Positions 24,033-32,200 of a stretch of 51,570 nt of DNA are shown piece by piece; the first letter of the stretch is position 1, and every line of letters starts with the position of its first letter. The notes beneath the pieces were generated by a model. It was given only the letters and a program-made list of their open reading frames with translations. It was not told where the DNA came from and ran no database searches. Source of the DNA: Candidatus Paceibacter sp. (GTDB taxonomy: Bacteria > Patescibacteriota > Minisyncoccia > UBA6257 > 02-FULL-45-10c); NCBI GenBank assembly GCA_020724845.1, contig DYGE01000006.1, forward strand, positions 1-51,570, read 5' to 3'. The translations under genes and the position numbers were made by a program.

Positions 24033-24900
24033 TAAGGTCGTCTATTTCAATTGCCGCAAACTTTTTAGGCAGTTTTTTATGCGAAATGGAGTCGGTTACG
24101 GCTATTTTTTCTATATGTTTGTATTTGTTCAGCTTGTTAATGGCTTGGCTTGGCGCCGCGAGATGGGTGGCGCAAACGTAAATCTTTTTCGCTCCGGCTT
24201 TCTTCAAGTTTTTCGCAGATTCTAGAATGGTGTTTCCTGACTGTATCATGTCATCTACCATGATCACGCTCCTGTTCTTCACTGTTCCGGAAATCTTGAT
24301 GACCTTGGCGATTTCCGGCTTTGGGCGGTATTTTTCAATTTTGATTAAGCTCTTTATTCCAAGTTCTTTCGCGAAATCTTTAGCGCGGCCGATTCCGCCT
24401 CGATCGGGACTGGCCACAGATAAGTTTCCTCGCCGCATTTTTCTAAAAGGCGCGGCAAGCAGCTTCGTGGTTGATAGGTTGGTCAGCGGAATATTGAAGA
24501 AATTTTTTATTCTTTTGCTATGAAGATCGATTGTGATGACTTTTCCAGCGCCGGCAGCTTCTATCAATTTAGCCATTAAGCGGGCATTGATCGGCGTTCC
24601 GGGCTTATATTGATAATCGGACCGGCTGTAGCCGAAATAAGGAATAATCGCGGTTATTTTTTTAGCCCCATTGATTTTGAGGGTATTAATGAGAATCAGA
24701 AGTTCCAGCAAATTCTCCGCTGGCGGAAAGGTTGATCCGATTACCAAGGCGGACTTGCCCTTGACTGATTCTCTTAGGCGCAAAGAAATCTCCTCATCGA
24801 TAAAGCGCGAAATTTCACATTTTCCAAGCCGGATACCTTTCTTGGAGGCTATGGACCTGGCCAGTGTTAGACTAGTGTTTGTGGAAAATAATATTTTCAT
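24016..24900 (-). CDS. prs: Ribose-phosphate pyrophosphokinase
   Basis: Makes PRPP from ribose 5-phosphate and ATP. Seen: GSTFPPAENLLELLILINTLK, the PYFGYSRSD flexible-loop region, VITIDLHSKRIKNFF, ASPDRGGIGRAKDFA and the PRPP-binding loop VIMVDDMIQSGNTI. At 294 residues it is slightly shorter than the usual 310-315. It starts where the phosphoribosyltransferase gene stops, so the two are coupled and functionally matched. Confidence 0.95.
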   Translation of the reverse strand: MKILFSTNTSLTLARSIASKKGIRLGKCEISRFIDEEISLRLRESVKGKSALVIGSTFPPAENLLELLILINTLKINGAKKITAIIPYFGYSRSDYQYKPGTPINARLMAKLIEAAGAGKVITIDLHSKRIKNFFNIPLTNLSTTKLLAAPFRKMRRGNLSVASPDRGGIGRAKDFAKELGIKSLIKIEKYRPKPEIAKVIKISGTVKNRSVIMVDDMIQSGNTILESAKNLKKAGAKKIYVCATHLAAPSQAINKLNKYKHIEKIAVTDSISHKKLPKKFAAIEIDDLIANNL

Positions 24901-25547
24901 TATTTCTTTTCCGGGGATGCTCCTTTCATTAATTCTATCACCTCCTCGTCTGTTGTCTGGGGGAATGATTTATAAAATGCGCCTACTGCTCCGAAAAACG
25001 CGGGCGCGTCTAGGCAGATCACTTTATCGACTCCGGCTTTTATCCTCTCTAAAGAGTCTTTGGCGGAAGTTGGCGCGGCTACTATAATGCCTTCAACCCC
25101 TTTTGATTTTATCGATTGGATCGCCGCTTCCATTGTCGCGCCTGTCGCTATCCCATCGTCAACTAAAATAGCGGTCTTCTTTTCAAGATTTAGCGGCGGG
25201 CGATTCCCGCGATAAAGCTTCAATCTTCGCTCGGCTTCTTTTTTCTCCTTCTCAACTTCTTTTTCAATATATTCTTGGGATATGCGGTAACTGCTAATAG
25301 TTTCTTGATCAAATACGCCTTCGCCGCCTTCGGCTATAGCCCCGATTGCGAATTCTGGGTTTCCCGGCGCGCCAATTTTTCTGGGAACTATAATATCAAG
25401 CGGCAGATTAAGCGCTTTGGCTATTTCGTAAGCCACTACAACGCCTCCGCGCGGCAAGCCGAGAACGATCGCGTTCCGGTTGTTTCGGTATTCAGAAAGT
25501 TCTTCCGCTAATTGCCTGCCGGCGCTTTTTCTATCTTCAAAAACCAT
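24900..25547 (-). CDS. Phosphoribosyltransferase family protein
   Basis: A 215-residue type I PRTase fold. Seen: LGLPRGGVVVAYEIAKAL and the PRPP loop AILVDDGIATGATMEAAIQS, with a hood region in between containing a long charged helix. Resembles the PRTase family found alone or fused to dienelactone-hydrolase domains, substrate unknown. Its stop overlaps the prs start codon region (TAATG), so a PRPP supplier and user are co-expressed. The start sits 7 nt from a TATACT box, suggesting a leaderless mRNA. Confidence 0.88.
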   Translation of the reverse strand: MVFEDRKSAGRQLAEELSEYRNNRNAIVLGLPRGGVVVAYEIAKALNLPLDIIVPRKIGAPGNPEFAIGAIAEGGEGVFDQETISSYRISQEYIEKEVEKEKKEAERRLKLYRGNRPPLNLEKKTAILVDDGIATGATMEAAIQSIKSKGVEGIIVAAPTSAKDSLERIKAGVDKVICLDAPAFFGAVGAFYKSFPQTTDEEVIELMKGASPEKK

Positions 25548-25554
25548 TATCTTA

Positions 25555-25560
25555 AGTATA
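25555..25560 (-). promoter_or_regulatory. -10 box of the PRTase-prs unit
   Basis: TATACT on the minus strand, 7 nt before the ATG at 25547. Confidence 0.6.
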
Positions 25561-25571
25561 ATAAAAATTCG

Positions 25572-25595
25572 AAAAGCGGCTAAATAGCCGCTTTT
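25572..25595 (-). terminator. Terminator after tmRNA
   Basis: Stem AAAAGCGGC / GCCGCTTTT with loop TAAATA lies just beyond the tmRNA 3' end and is followed on the minus strand by T-rich sequence. Confidence 0.8.
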
Positions 25596-25602
25596 CTTTA
25601 TC

Positions 25603-25982
25603 GGTGGAGATGGTGGAAATTGAATCCACGTCCGAAAATTTTCTTAATTAACTTCTACAAGCGTAGTGAGATTTAATTTTGGAATGTGCGTTTAAAATCT
25701 CACAAAGTGCGCGCATTCCTTTCCGGAATTATCAGGCATTGTTACCGGAGTCACAATGCTATGGCTCGCTAATGTAACACCTGAATCCCTCCAGCGAGCA
25801 TCAAAGGTTCAGATGCCTCGAATTATATTCGAGGAAATCGGTTACGCAGTTGCAAGAGCGAATCTTGGCATGCTCAACCTATTTGATAAGTTTGCACTTA
25901 TATATTTGAATCAGTTTTACGAGTTAACTCAGCTCGGCTTGCGGCTAACTAAGGCGAATCTTCGTCGAAGCCTGTCATCCCC
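25603..25982 (-). ncRNA. ssrA: tmRNA (transfer-messenger RNA)
   Basis: Rescues stalled ribosomes together with SmpB. The 5' end GGGGATG pairs with CATCTCC at the 3' end (7 bp with one G-U), followed by discriminator A and CC; the final A of CCA is not encoded. T arm GTGGA-TTCAATT-TCCAC is present. The tag frame begins GCA AAC at 25895 and reads ANLSNRLSMPRFALATA then TAA (25842-25844). At 17 residues it is longer than the common 8-15 residue tags and ends ATA rather than ALAA. GC-rich pseudoknot-like stems follow. The 5' end overlaps the smpB stop codon by 8 nt. Confidence 0.93.
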
Positions 25983-26421
25983 GCTTTAACGCCCCTCTCT
26001 TCTCTCTTTGAAACTCTCTCTTCTTAATTGTATCCCGTTTATCACTCTTTTTCTTGTGTCTGGCCAGGGCAATCGCCACTTTTATGTGGCGGCCTTTATT
26101 ATACAACGAAAGAGGCACAACTGTCAAACCACCTTCTTTGGATTTCCCTAAAAGAAATTTAAGTTCTTGTTGGTTTAAGAGCAGTTTTCTGGTGCGGGCA
26201 GGATCGTAATCCGTAGGAGCATTTTTGGGCTGGTAAGGGGGTATTTGGGCATTTAGCAGGAAGGCGCCATCGGGTTTTATAGCCACAAAAGATCCAACCA
26301 AATTGGCTCGGCCAGCCCTCACCGATTTAACTTCCTGGCCGCTTAAGGTAATTCCTGCTTCATAGGTATCCAATATTTCATAATCAAAGCGAGCCTTTTT
26401 ATTTTCGGCTAAAGTTGACAT
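25975..26421 (-). CDS. smpB: SsrA-binding protein SmpB
   Basis: Binds the tRNA-like part of tmRNA and takes it to stalled ribosomes. Family features: NKKARFDYEILDTYEAGITLSGQEVKSVRAGRANL, then SYVAIK-like GSFVAIKPDGAFLLNAQIPPY, YNKGRHIKVAIALARHKKKSDKRDTIKKRE and a basic tail. At 148 residues it is typical. The gene is on the same strand as ssrA, with the stop codon inside the tmRNA 5' end, so the two products come from one transcript or from overlapping transcripts. Confidence 0.97.
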   Translation of the reverse strand: MSTLAENKKARFDYEILDTYEAGITLSGQEVKSVRAGRANLVGSFVAIKPDGAFLLNAQIPPYQPKNAPTDYDPARTRKLLLNQQELKFLLGKSKEGGLTVVPLSLYNKGRHIKVAIALARHKKKSDKRDTIKKREFQREKRGALKRG

Positions 26422-26427
26422 ATTTTA

Positions 26428-26433
26428 ATTATA
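26428..26433 (-). promoter_or_regulatory. -10 box of smpB-ssrA (leaderless)
   Basis: TATAAT on the minus strand, 6 nt before the smpB ATG. Confidence 0.7.
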
Positions 26434-26446
26434 AGCCAAAAGCGGA

Positions 26447-26452
26447 TATAAT
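26447..26452 (+). promoter_or_regulatory. -10 box of the PD-(D/E)XK gene (leaderless)
   Basis: TATAAT 6 nt before the ATG at 26459, divergent from the smpB promoter only 13 nt away. Confidence 0.7.
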
Positions 26453-26458
26453 ATTAGG

Positions 26459-27148
26459 ATGACAGCTCCCAGGCTTGGCGGAATAAAACTTTCGCCCTCA
26501 ACACTAAACTTGTTTCTTGAGTGCCCGAAGTGTTTTTGGCTGGAAAAAGTCAAAGGAATCCATCGCCCACGAGGAATCTTTCCTTCGCTTCCGGGGGGTA
26601 TGGATAATTTAATTAAAAAGTATTTTGATTCCTATCGCATTCAAGGCACCTTGCCTCCGGAAATAGACGGCAAGGTAGAGGGCGTTTTAATGGCCGACCT
26701 ACATCTATTAAATCAGTGGAGGAGTTGGCGTACTGGGCTTGTTTATAGGCACCCGGAATCTGGGGCGATCTTGAGCGGCGCCTTGGACGATCTTTTAGTG
26801 AATCCCTCTAAGCAGATTTATATGCCATTTGACTATAAGACCCGGGGTTACGCGCTGAAAGAAGATTCCTCCAGTTACTATGAAAATCAGCTCAATTGTT
26901 ACTCTTTAATGCTTGATGCCAACGGCTTGAAGTCGGCTGGTTTCGGATATCTTTGTTATTATATCCCAACGGATGTTAAAGAAGGCGGCCAAGTTAAATT
27001 TAATGTCACCGTTAAAAAAATGAAAGTGAACTCTCAAGCGGCGAAAAAGGTTTTTGAAGACGCCCTTTCCTTAATCGCTGGCCCGATGCCGAAGGCGCAT
27101 AGCGCCTGCATCTATTGCTCTTGGGGAAACGATTTTATAGAAGATTAA
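26459..27148 (+). CDS. PD-(D/E)XK nuclease, likely iron-sulfur type
   Basis: A 229-residue Cas4/RecB-like nuclease-domain protein. It starts LSPSTLNLFLECPKCFWLEK, like the RecB-type motif SxSxLxxFxxCPxxF. The catalytic core is SGALDDLLV followed by PFDYKTRG (Asp and the D-x-K of motif III). C22 and C25 near the start and C-x2-C in SACIYCSW near the end could hold a 4Fe-4S cluster, as in Cas4 and AddB. No cas genes, helicase or repeat array are near, so a stand-alone DNA-processing role is more likely. It precedes argS by 13 nt. Confidence 0.82.
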   Translation: MTAPRLGGIKLSPSTLNLFLECPKCFWLEKVKGIHRPRGIFPSLPGGMDNLIKKYFDSYRIQGTLPPEIDGKVEGVLMADLHLLNQWRSWRTGLVYRHPESGAILSGALDDLLVNPSKQIYMPFDYKTRGYALKEDSSSYYENQLNCYSLMLDANGLKSAGFGYLCYYIPTDVKEGGQVKFNVTVKKMKVNSQAAKKVFEDALSLIAGPMPKAHSACIYCSWGNDFIED

Positions 27149-27161
27149 AATAATTTAGGCA

Positions 27162-28772
27162 ATGATAGAGAGTATCAAATCCAAATTAAAGAATATTATC
27201 AGAGAAGGGACTGAAATCAATGTCAATCCTTCAGAAAAGGAAGAGTTTGGCCATTATTCCACTAATGTCGCCTTTAAATTAGCTTCTTCAGAGAAAAGGC
27301 CTCCTTTTGAAATTGCTAAAGAATTAGCCGCGGAATTATCAGAAAGCGCGGACTTTGAAAAGGTGGAGGCCGCTCCTCCGGGATTCGTCAATTTTTGGCT
27401 TAAACCAGAAGCGCTTCACGAAGAACTGAAGGAAATCATAAAGAAGAAAAAATCCTTTGGAAGGTCAAATGTCCCTGGCCGGACAGGCAAAGGTCAAGTG
27501 TCAAAGGTTAACCTAGAGTTTGTCTCCGCCAACCCCACCGGCCCGCTGACTATGGCTAACGGCAGGGGGGGATTTTATGGAGATGTTTTGGCTAATATTC
27601 TGGAAAATGTCGGCCATAAGGTTACTCGGGAGTATTATGTTAATGACGCGGGAAACCAGGTATTTTTACTCGGACTTTCCATTTTGAATAAAGTGGCGCC
27701 GGAAAAGGTGGAACAGATTTTGGCGAAGCACCCGCTTGCCGATAAGGCGGTTCTCTATATGGGCGCGTATATTGATGCTTTAGCAGGCGCGCTCGGCGCA
27801 GGACGGTTGCGCGAAGAAGATCCTCTGAAGATTGGGAAGCGCGCGACCCGTCAGTTACTGCGCGACATTAAGGCATCCTTGAAAAAAGCCGGTATAAAGT
27901 TTGACGTATGGTTTTCCGAGGATAAGAACTTGCACAGAAAAGGAGAATTGAAAAAAACTTTAAATTTTTTGAAGAAAAAAGGGGGCGTGGAGGAAAAAGA
28001 CGGCGCTACCTGGCTTGGTGATGGCGTTTTGGTTAAGTCTGACGGCAACCCGACCTATTTTTTAGCTGACCTTGCGTATCACTACGATAAATTCATTAAG
28101 CGCAAGTTTGACGTCGCCATTGATATCTGGGGCGCTGATCATCACGGTTATAAGGGTAGAATGGAAAAAGGGGTTGAGGCGCTGGGAATTAGTCCGGAAA
28201 GGTTAAAAATTCTGATAGCCCAATTAGTCAGGTTAGTCAGCGGCGGCAAGGAGGTTCGTATGTCCAAGCGGAAAGGGGAATTTATTACTATGGATGAGTT
28301 ATTAGAGGAGGTTGGCGTTGACGCAGCCAGGTTCTTTTTCCTGATGCATTCTTTGGATACGCATATGGATTTTGATTTGGACCTAGCGAAAGAGCGGTCA
28401 CAGAAGAATCCGGTGTATTATGCGCAGTACGCGTACGTGAGAGCGATAAATATATTGAAGCGCGCCAACCCACAACCCACAATCTACAACCTACAACTTT
28501 TAACCTCCGATTCAGAAATCAAGCTGATGCTGGAGTTGGTGAAGCTTCCGGATATTCTTGCGCAGACCGCAGAAGATTACCAAGTGCATCGCCTCACAAA
28601 ATATGCGACTGAACTTGCAAAGGCATTTCACAATTTTTACGAAAAGGAACGGGTGGTAGGAATAGGCGACAAAGAACTGGAAAAAGCCCGCCTTGCCCTG
28701 GTATCGGCAGCTAAAATTGTTTTAGAAAATCTCTTTACTATTCTTGGCATAAGTAAGCCAAAGAAGATGTAA
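27162..28772 (+). CDS. argS: Arginyl-tRNA synthetase
   Basis: Charges tRNA-Arg; class I enzyme of 536 residues. The Add-1-like N-terminal domain (1-95) and catalytic domain with SANPTGPL are present. The HIGH-equivalent box, usually HVGH, reads TMAN at 130-133. The KMSKS equivalent is VRMSKR (365-370). Family motifs YYVNDAGNQ, WGADHHGY and the C-terminal anticodon-binding helices (YAQYAYVRAINILKRA) are normal. A low-complexity insert (NPQPTIYNLQLLTSD, 436-450) lies in the anticodon-binding domain. It probably shares the upstream nuclease promoter. Confidence 0.96.
   Translation: MIESIKSKLKNIIREGTEINVNPSEKEEFGHYSTNVAFKLASSEKRPPFEIAKELAAELSESADFEKVEAAPPGFVNFWLKPEALHEELKEIIKKKKSFGRSNVPGRTGKGQVSKVNLEFVSANPTGPLTMANGRGGFYGDVLANILENVGHKVTREYYVNDAGNQVFLLGLSILNKVAPEKVEQILAKHPLADKAVLYMGAYIDALAGALGAGRLREEDPLKIGKRATRQLLRDIKASLKKAGIKFDVWFSEDKNLHRKGELKKTLNFLKKKGGVEEKDGATWLGDGVLVKSDGNPTYFLADLAYHYDKFIKRKFDVAIDIWGADHHGYKGRMEKGVEALGISPERLKILIAQLVRLVSGGKEVRMSKRKGEFITMDELLEEVGVDAARFFFLMHSLDTHMDFDLDLAKERSQKNPVYYAQYAYVRAINILKRANPQPTIYNLQLLTSDSEIKLMLELVKLPDILAQTAEDYQVHRLTKYATELAKAFHNFYEKERVVGIGDKELEKARLALVSAAKIVLENLFTILGISKPKKM
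28466..28502 (+). repeat. Word repeat inside argS
   Basis: CAACCCACAACCCACAATC followed by TACAACCTACAACTTTTA, read in frame as a short Pro/Tyr/Gln/Leu-rich loop with no stop. Confidence 0.6.
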
Positions 28773-28799
28773 ACGGCTCACTCTAAGTGAGCCGTTTTG
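28771..28799 (+). terminator. argS terminator
   Basis: Stem AAACGGCTCACT / AGTGAGCCGTTT, loop CTA, followed by T-rich sequence, overlapping the stop codon. Confidence 0.88.
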
Positions 28800-28800
28800 A

Positions 28801-28829
28801 TTGCTTTTATGGGTTAACTTATGTATAAT
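28801..28829 (+). promoter_or_regulatory. Promoter of orphan gene 28864
   Basis: TTGCTT (28801-28806), 17-nt spacer, TATAAT (28824-28829). A leader of about 28 nt ends with GGACAGG just before the ATG. Confidence 0.75.
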
Positions 28830-28863
28830 CTCTTTAGCTCAAAATTAGAATCTGGACAGGAAA

Positions 28864-29235
28864 ATGAAGTCGGACAATGACGCCATTCTGCAGGGCAGGG
28901 CGATGAAGATGTTGGTTGAATTTCAAAACTATCTGGCTGGGGCAAGGAGCGCCGCTTTTGAGCAAGCAAGGGACGCGAGATTTCTAAAGGTCGCTTCTGC
29001 TCTGTTAGGGTTTAAGGACGAAAAAGGTGTAAGGGCTTGGCTGGGATCTCCTTGTTCTTGCGGAAATTGTAGGGGATTGAAAGAGGGGGCGTTGCGGTTG
29101 GATCTCCTCAACTCTGAATTCGGATTCCGTCATTTAATGGATGAACTAGACAAACTGCGCGTATCTGCTGACTCCGCGCTCTTTTACAGCTGCGCCAGAG
29201 TTAGAATGGGGGATCTGCCCCCGGATCTTTTGTAA
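28864..29235 (+). CDS. Orphan small protein with CxCxxC motif
   Basis: A 123-residue mostly helical protein with a cysteine cluster SPCSCGNCRG (C64, C66, C69) that might bind a metal, and a fourth Cys (YSCARVR) near the C-terminus. No recognised family. It has a dedicated promoter, leader, ribosome-binding site and terminator, and is squeezed between argS and ileS. This isolated layout matches the other small orphan genes in the window. Confidence 0.7.
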   Translation: MKSDNDAILQGRAMKMLVEFQNYLAGARSAAFEQARDARFLKVASALLGFKDEKGVRAWLGSPCSCGNCRGLKEGALRLDLLNSEFGFRHLMDELDKLRVSADSALFYSCARVRMGDLPPDLL

Positions 29236-29237
29236 GG

Positions 29238-29262
29238 CCGCTTCCAAGGAAGCGGTTTTTTT
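29238..29262 (+). terminator. Terminator of orphan gene 28864
   Basis: Stem CCGCTTCC / GGAAGCGG with loop AA, then seven T. Confidence 0.9.
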
Positions 29263-29264
29263 AT

Positions 29265-29270
29265 TAAAAT
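29265..29270 (+). promoter_or_regulatory. -10 box of ileS
   Basis: TAAAAT 6 nt before the ileS ATG, consistent with a leaderless transcript. It lies right after the upstream terminator. Confidence 0.5.
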
Positions 29271-29276
29271 AAATAC

Positions 29277-32200
29277 ATGTTGAGAAACCTCAAAGAAATA
29301 AAGCTGCCCGAGCTGGAAGAAAAAGTGCTTAAATTTTGGAAACTGAATGATATTTTCGGAAAGGTTCAGGCGGCGCGGAAGAAAAAAGGGAAACGATACC
29401 GTTTCTTTGAAGGCCCGCCGACTGCCAATGGCCGGCCGCACATGGGCCATGTAGAGGGTCGGGCTTTTAAAGATGTGCTACCGCGTTTTAAAACTATGCA
29501 GGGCTATTATGTCAGACGAAAGGCCGGCTGGGATACGCACGGCTTGCCGGTGGAGATTGAGGTTGAAAAAGAGCTTGGCCTAAAGAATAAGCAGGAGATA
29601 GAAAAATTCGGCATAGCTGAATTTAATGAAAAAGCCAAATCGTCCGTTTGGAAGTATCAGGATGAATGGGAAAAGTTTACCGATCGCATCGGTTTTTGGC
29701 TGGATTTGAAAGATGCTTACGTGACTTATAAGCCGAAATATATTGAAAGTTTGTGGTGGGTTTTCAAGCAATTTGATAAGAGGAATCTGTTAAAACAGTC
29801 TTTCAAAATTATTCCGTATTGCCCGAGGTGCCAGACGCCCCTATCAAGCCATGAAATGGGAATGCCCGGAGTTTATCAAAAAACGAAAGATCCATCTATA
29901 TACGTAAAATTCGAAATCCGAAATTCGAAATCCGAAACAAAAAAACCTAAAACCTATCTGTTGGTGTGGACCACCACGCCGTGGACTTTGCCTTCTAACG
30001 TGGCGATTGCGGTGAGCCCAAAACTTACTTATACGAAGTACAAGATCGGAAATGAATATTTGTGGTCGTACAATCCTCCCCCAACTGACGAAGAGGCGGA
30101 GGTTGTTGAGAAAGTTTCTGGAAAAAAATTAATCGGATTGTCGTACAAGCAGTTATTTAGCGTTAAAGGCCCTTGGCAGAAAAACAAAAAATTCTTCAAG
30201 GTTTATGGCGCTGATTTCGTGTCCACCGAAGAAGGGACCGGAATGGTGCATATCGCTCCCGCGTTCGGAGAGGATGATATGAATCTCGTTAAGAGTTTTC
30301 AGGATGAGCTGGTAGGACAAATACCGATTACTATTGACGGCAGGGGATTCGTACAAAAAGGCTTGCCGGGCGCAGGTAAATTTGCAAAAAAAGCGGATGA
30401 GGACATTATCCGCGACTTAGAAAGAAGAAGGGCTTTATTTAAAGCCGGTGTCATTGAACACGACTATCCTTTCTGCTGGAGGTGCAGTACTCCGCTGCTT
30501 TATACTTCCAGATTTTCTTGGTTTGTGGAGATGAGCAAGTTGAAGGGCAAGCTTTTGAAAAACAATGAAGAAGTTAATTGGACACCCTCGCATATCAAAG
30601 ATGGCAGATTTGGGGAATGGCTGAAGGAGGTTAAGGATTGGGCGATATCCAGGGATCGCTACTGGGGCACGCCTTTGCCAATCTGGGAATGTAAAAAATG
30701 CGATCACCGCGAAGTGGTTGGCGGCCTTGCTGATCTGGACAAACTAAGGCCTTCGGATAATAACTTCTTTTTATTGCGCCACGGGGAGGCGGAGCATAAT
30801 GTTTCTTCAATGATTGCTTCCGGTCCGGAGCGAGGAAAAAATATTTCCAAACTGACTGCCAAGGGCAAGCAGCAAACAGAAGAAGCCGGAAAGGGCCTAG
30901 TAAGACTATTAGGCAAGAAGGGGCTGGACGTCATTTATACATCGCCTTTTTATCGTACAAAGCAGACTGCGAAAATAGTGTCCAAATTAACTGGCGCCAA
31001 GATGGTCGTAGAAAAGAGATTGGCGGAAATAAATTGCGGCACTTTCAATTGGGCGGCTGAAAATAAATTTCATTCTTTTTTTGCGGATAAGCTGGAGAGA
31101 TTTACTAAGGCCCCGCCTGGCGGAGAAACGCTCAACGAGGTAAAAGAGAGAATGCTCGAGGCGGTGAGAGATATTAATTCCAAACACAAAAACAAAAATA
31201 TTCTATTGGTAAGCCACGGGGATCCATTGTGGGTTTTGGAGGGGGCGATGCGCGGCTTGTCTAATGAAGAAATTCTCGGACTTGATTACATAAAAACTGA
31301 CGGGAAATGCCGAAAGGTTGATTTTCACAATTGGCCATACAATAAAAATGCTGAACTGGATCTGCATCGCCCGTATGTTGACGGGATAAAACTTCGCTGC
31401 AGCCAGTGCGCTGGAGATATGTTTAGAGTCAAAGAGGTGGCGGATGTGTGGTTTGACTCTGGGGCCATGCCTTTCGCGCAAGATCATTATCCCTTTGCGT
31501 GTGAGAGCGCTACAAACTACAAGCTTCAAGCTTCAAGCTTAGAAAGTTGTACCGATTTTCCGGCCGATTATATAAGCGAGGGCGTTGATCAAACCCGCGG
31601 CTGGTTTTATACCCTATTAGCCGTTGCTACCGCTCTCGGGCTGGAAAATCCTTATAAAAATGTAATTACTTTGGGATTGGTTTTGGATAAAAATGGGCAA
31701 AAAATGTCCAAATCTAAAGGCAATGTGGTTAGTCCTTGGGATATGATTAATAAATACGGAGCCGATACTGTGCGTTGGTACTTCTACACCATCAACGCCC
31801 CCGCTGATCCGAAAAAGTTTGACGAGCAGGACTTGGGTAAGATGATGAGAAAATTCCTTATGACTGTTTATAACTCATTTGTTTTTTTTGATACCTATGC
31901 GCGGAAAAACTTACAACTGACAACTAACAGGGCGCAACCGGCTAATATTTTAGATAAATGGATTCTATCCAGATTGAATCAGGTTATTGAAAAAGTTACA
32001 GAAAGCCTGGAGAAATACGATGTCGTATCTGCGGGTAAGAACATCGAAGAATTAGTAGATGATTTGTCCCGATGGTACATTCGAAGGTCCCGCGCTCGCT
32101 TGCAAAAACCAAATCCGTCAGCTGACGGAAAAAAAGATTACGAATCGGCATCCGGGGTTCTGGGTTATTGCCTTTTAGAGCTTAGCAGAATTATGGCGCC

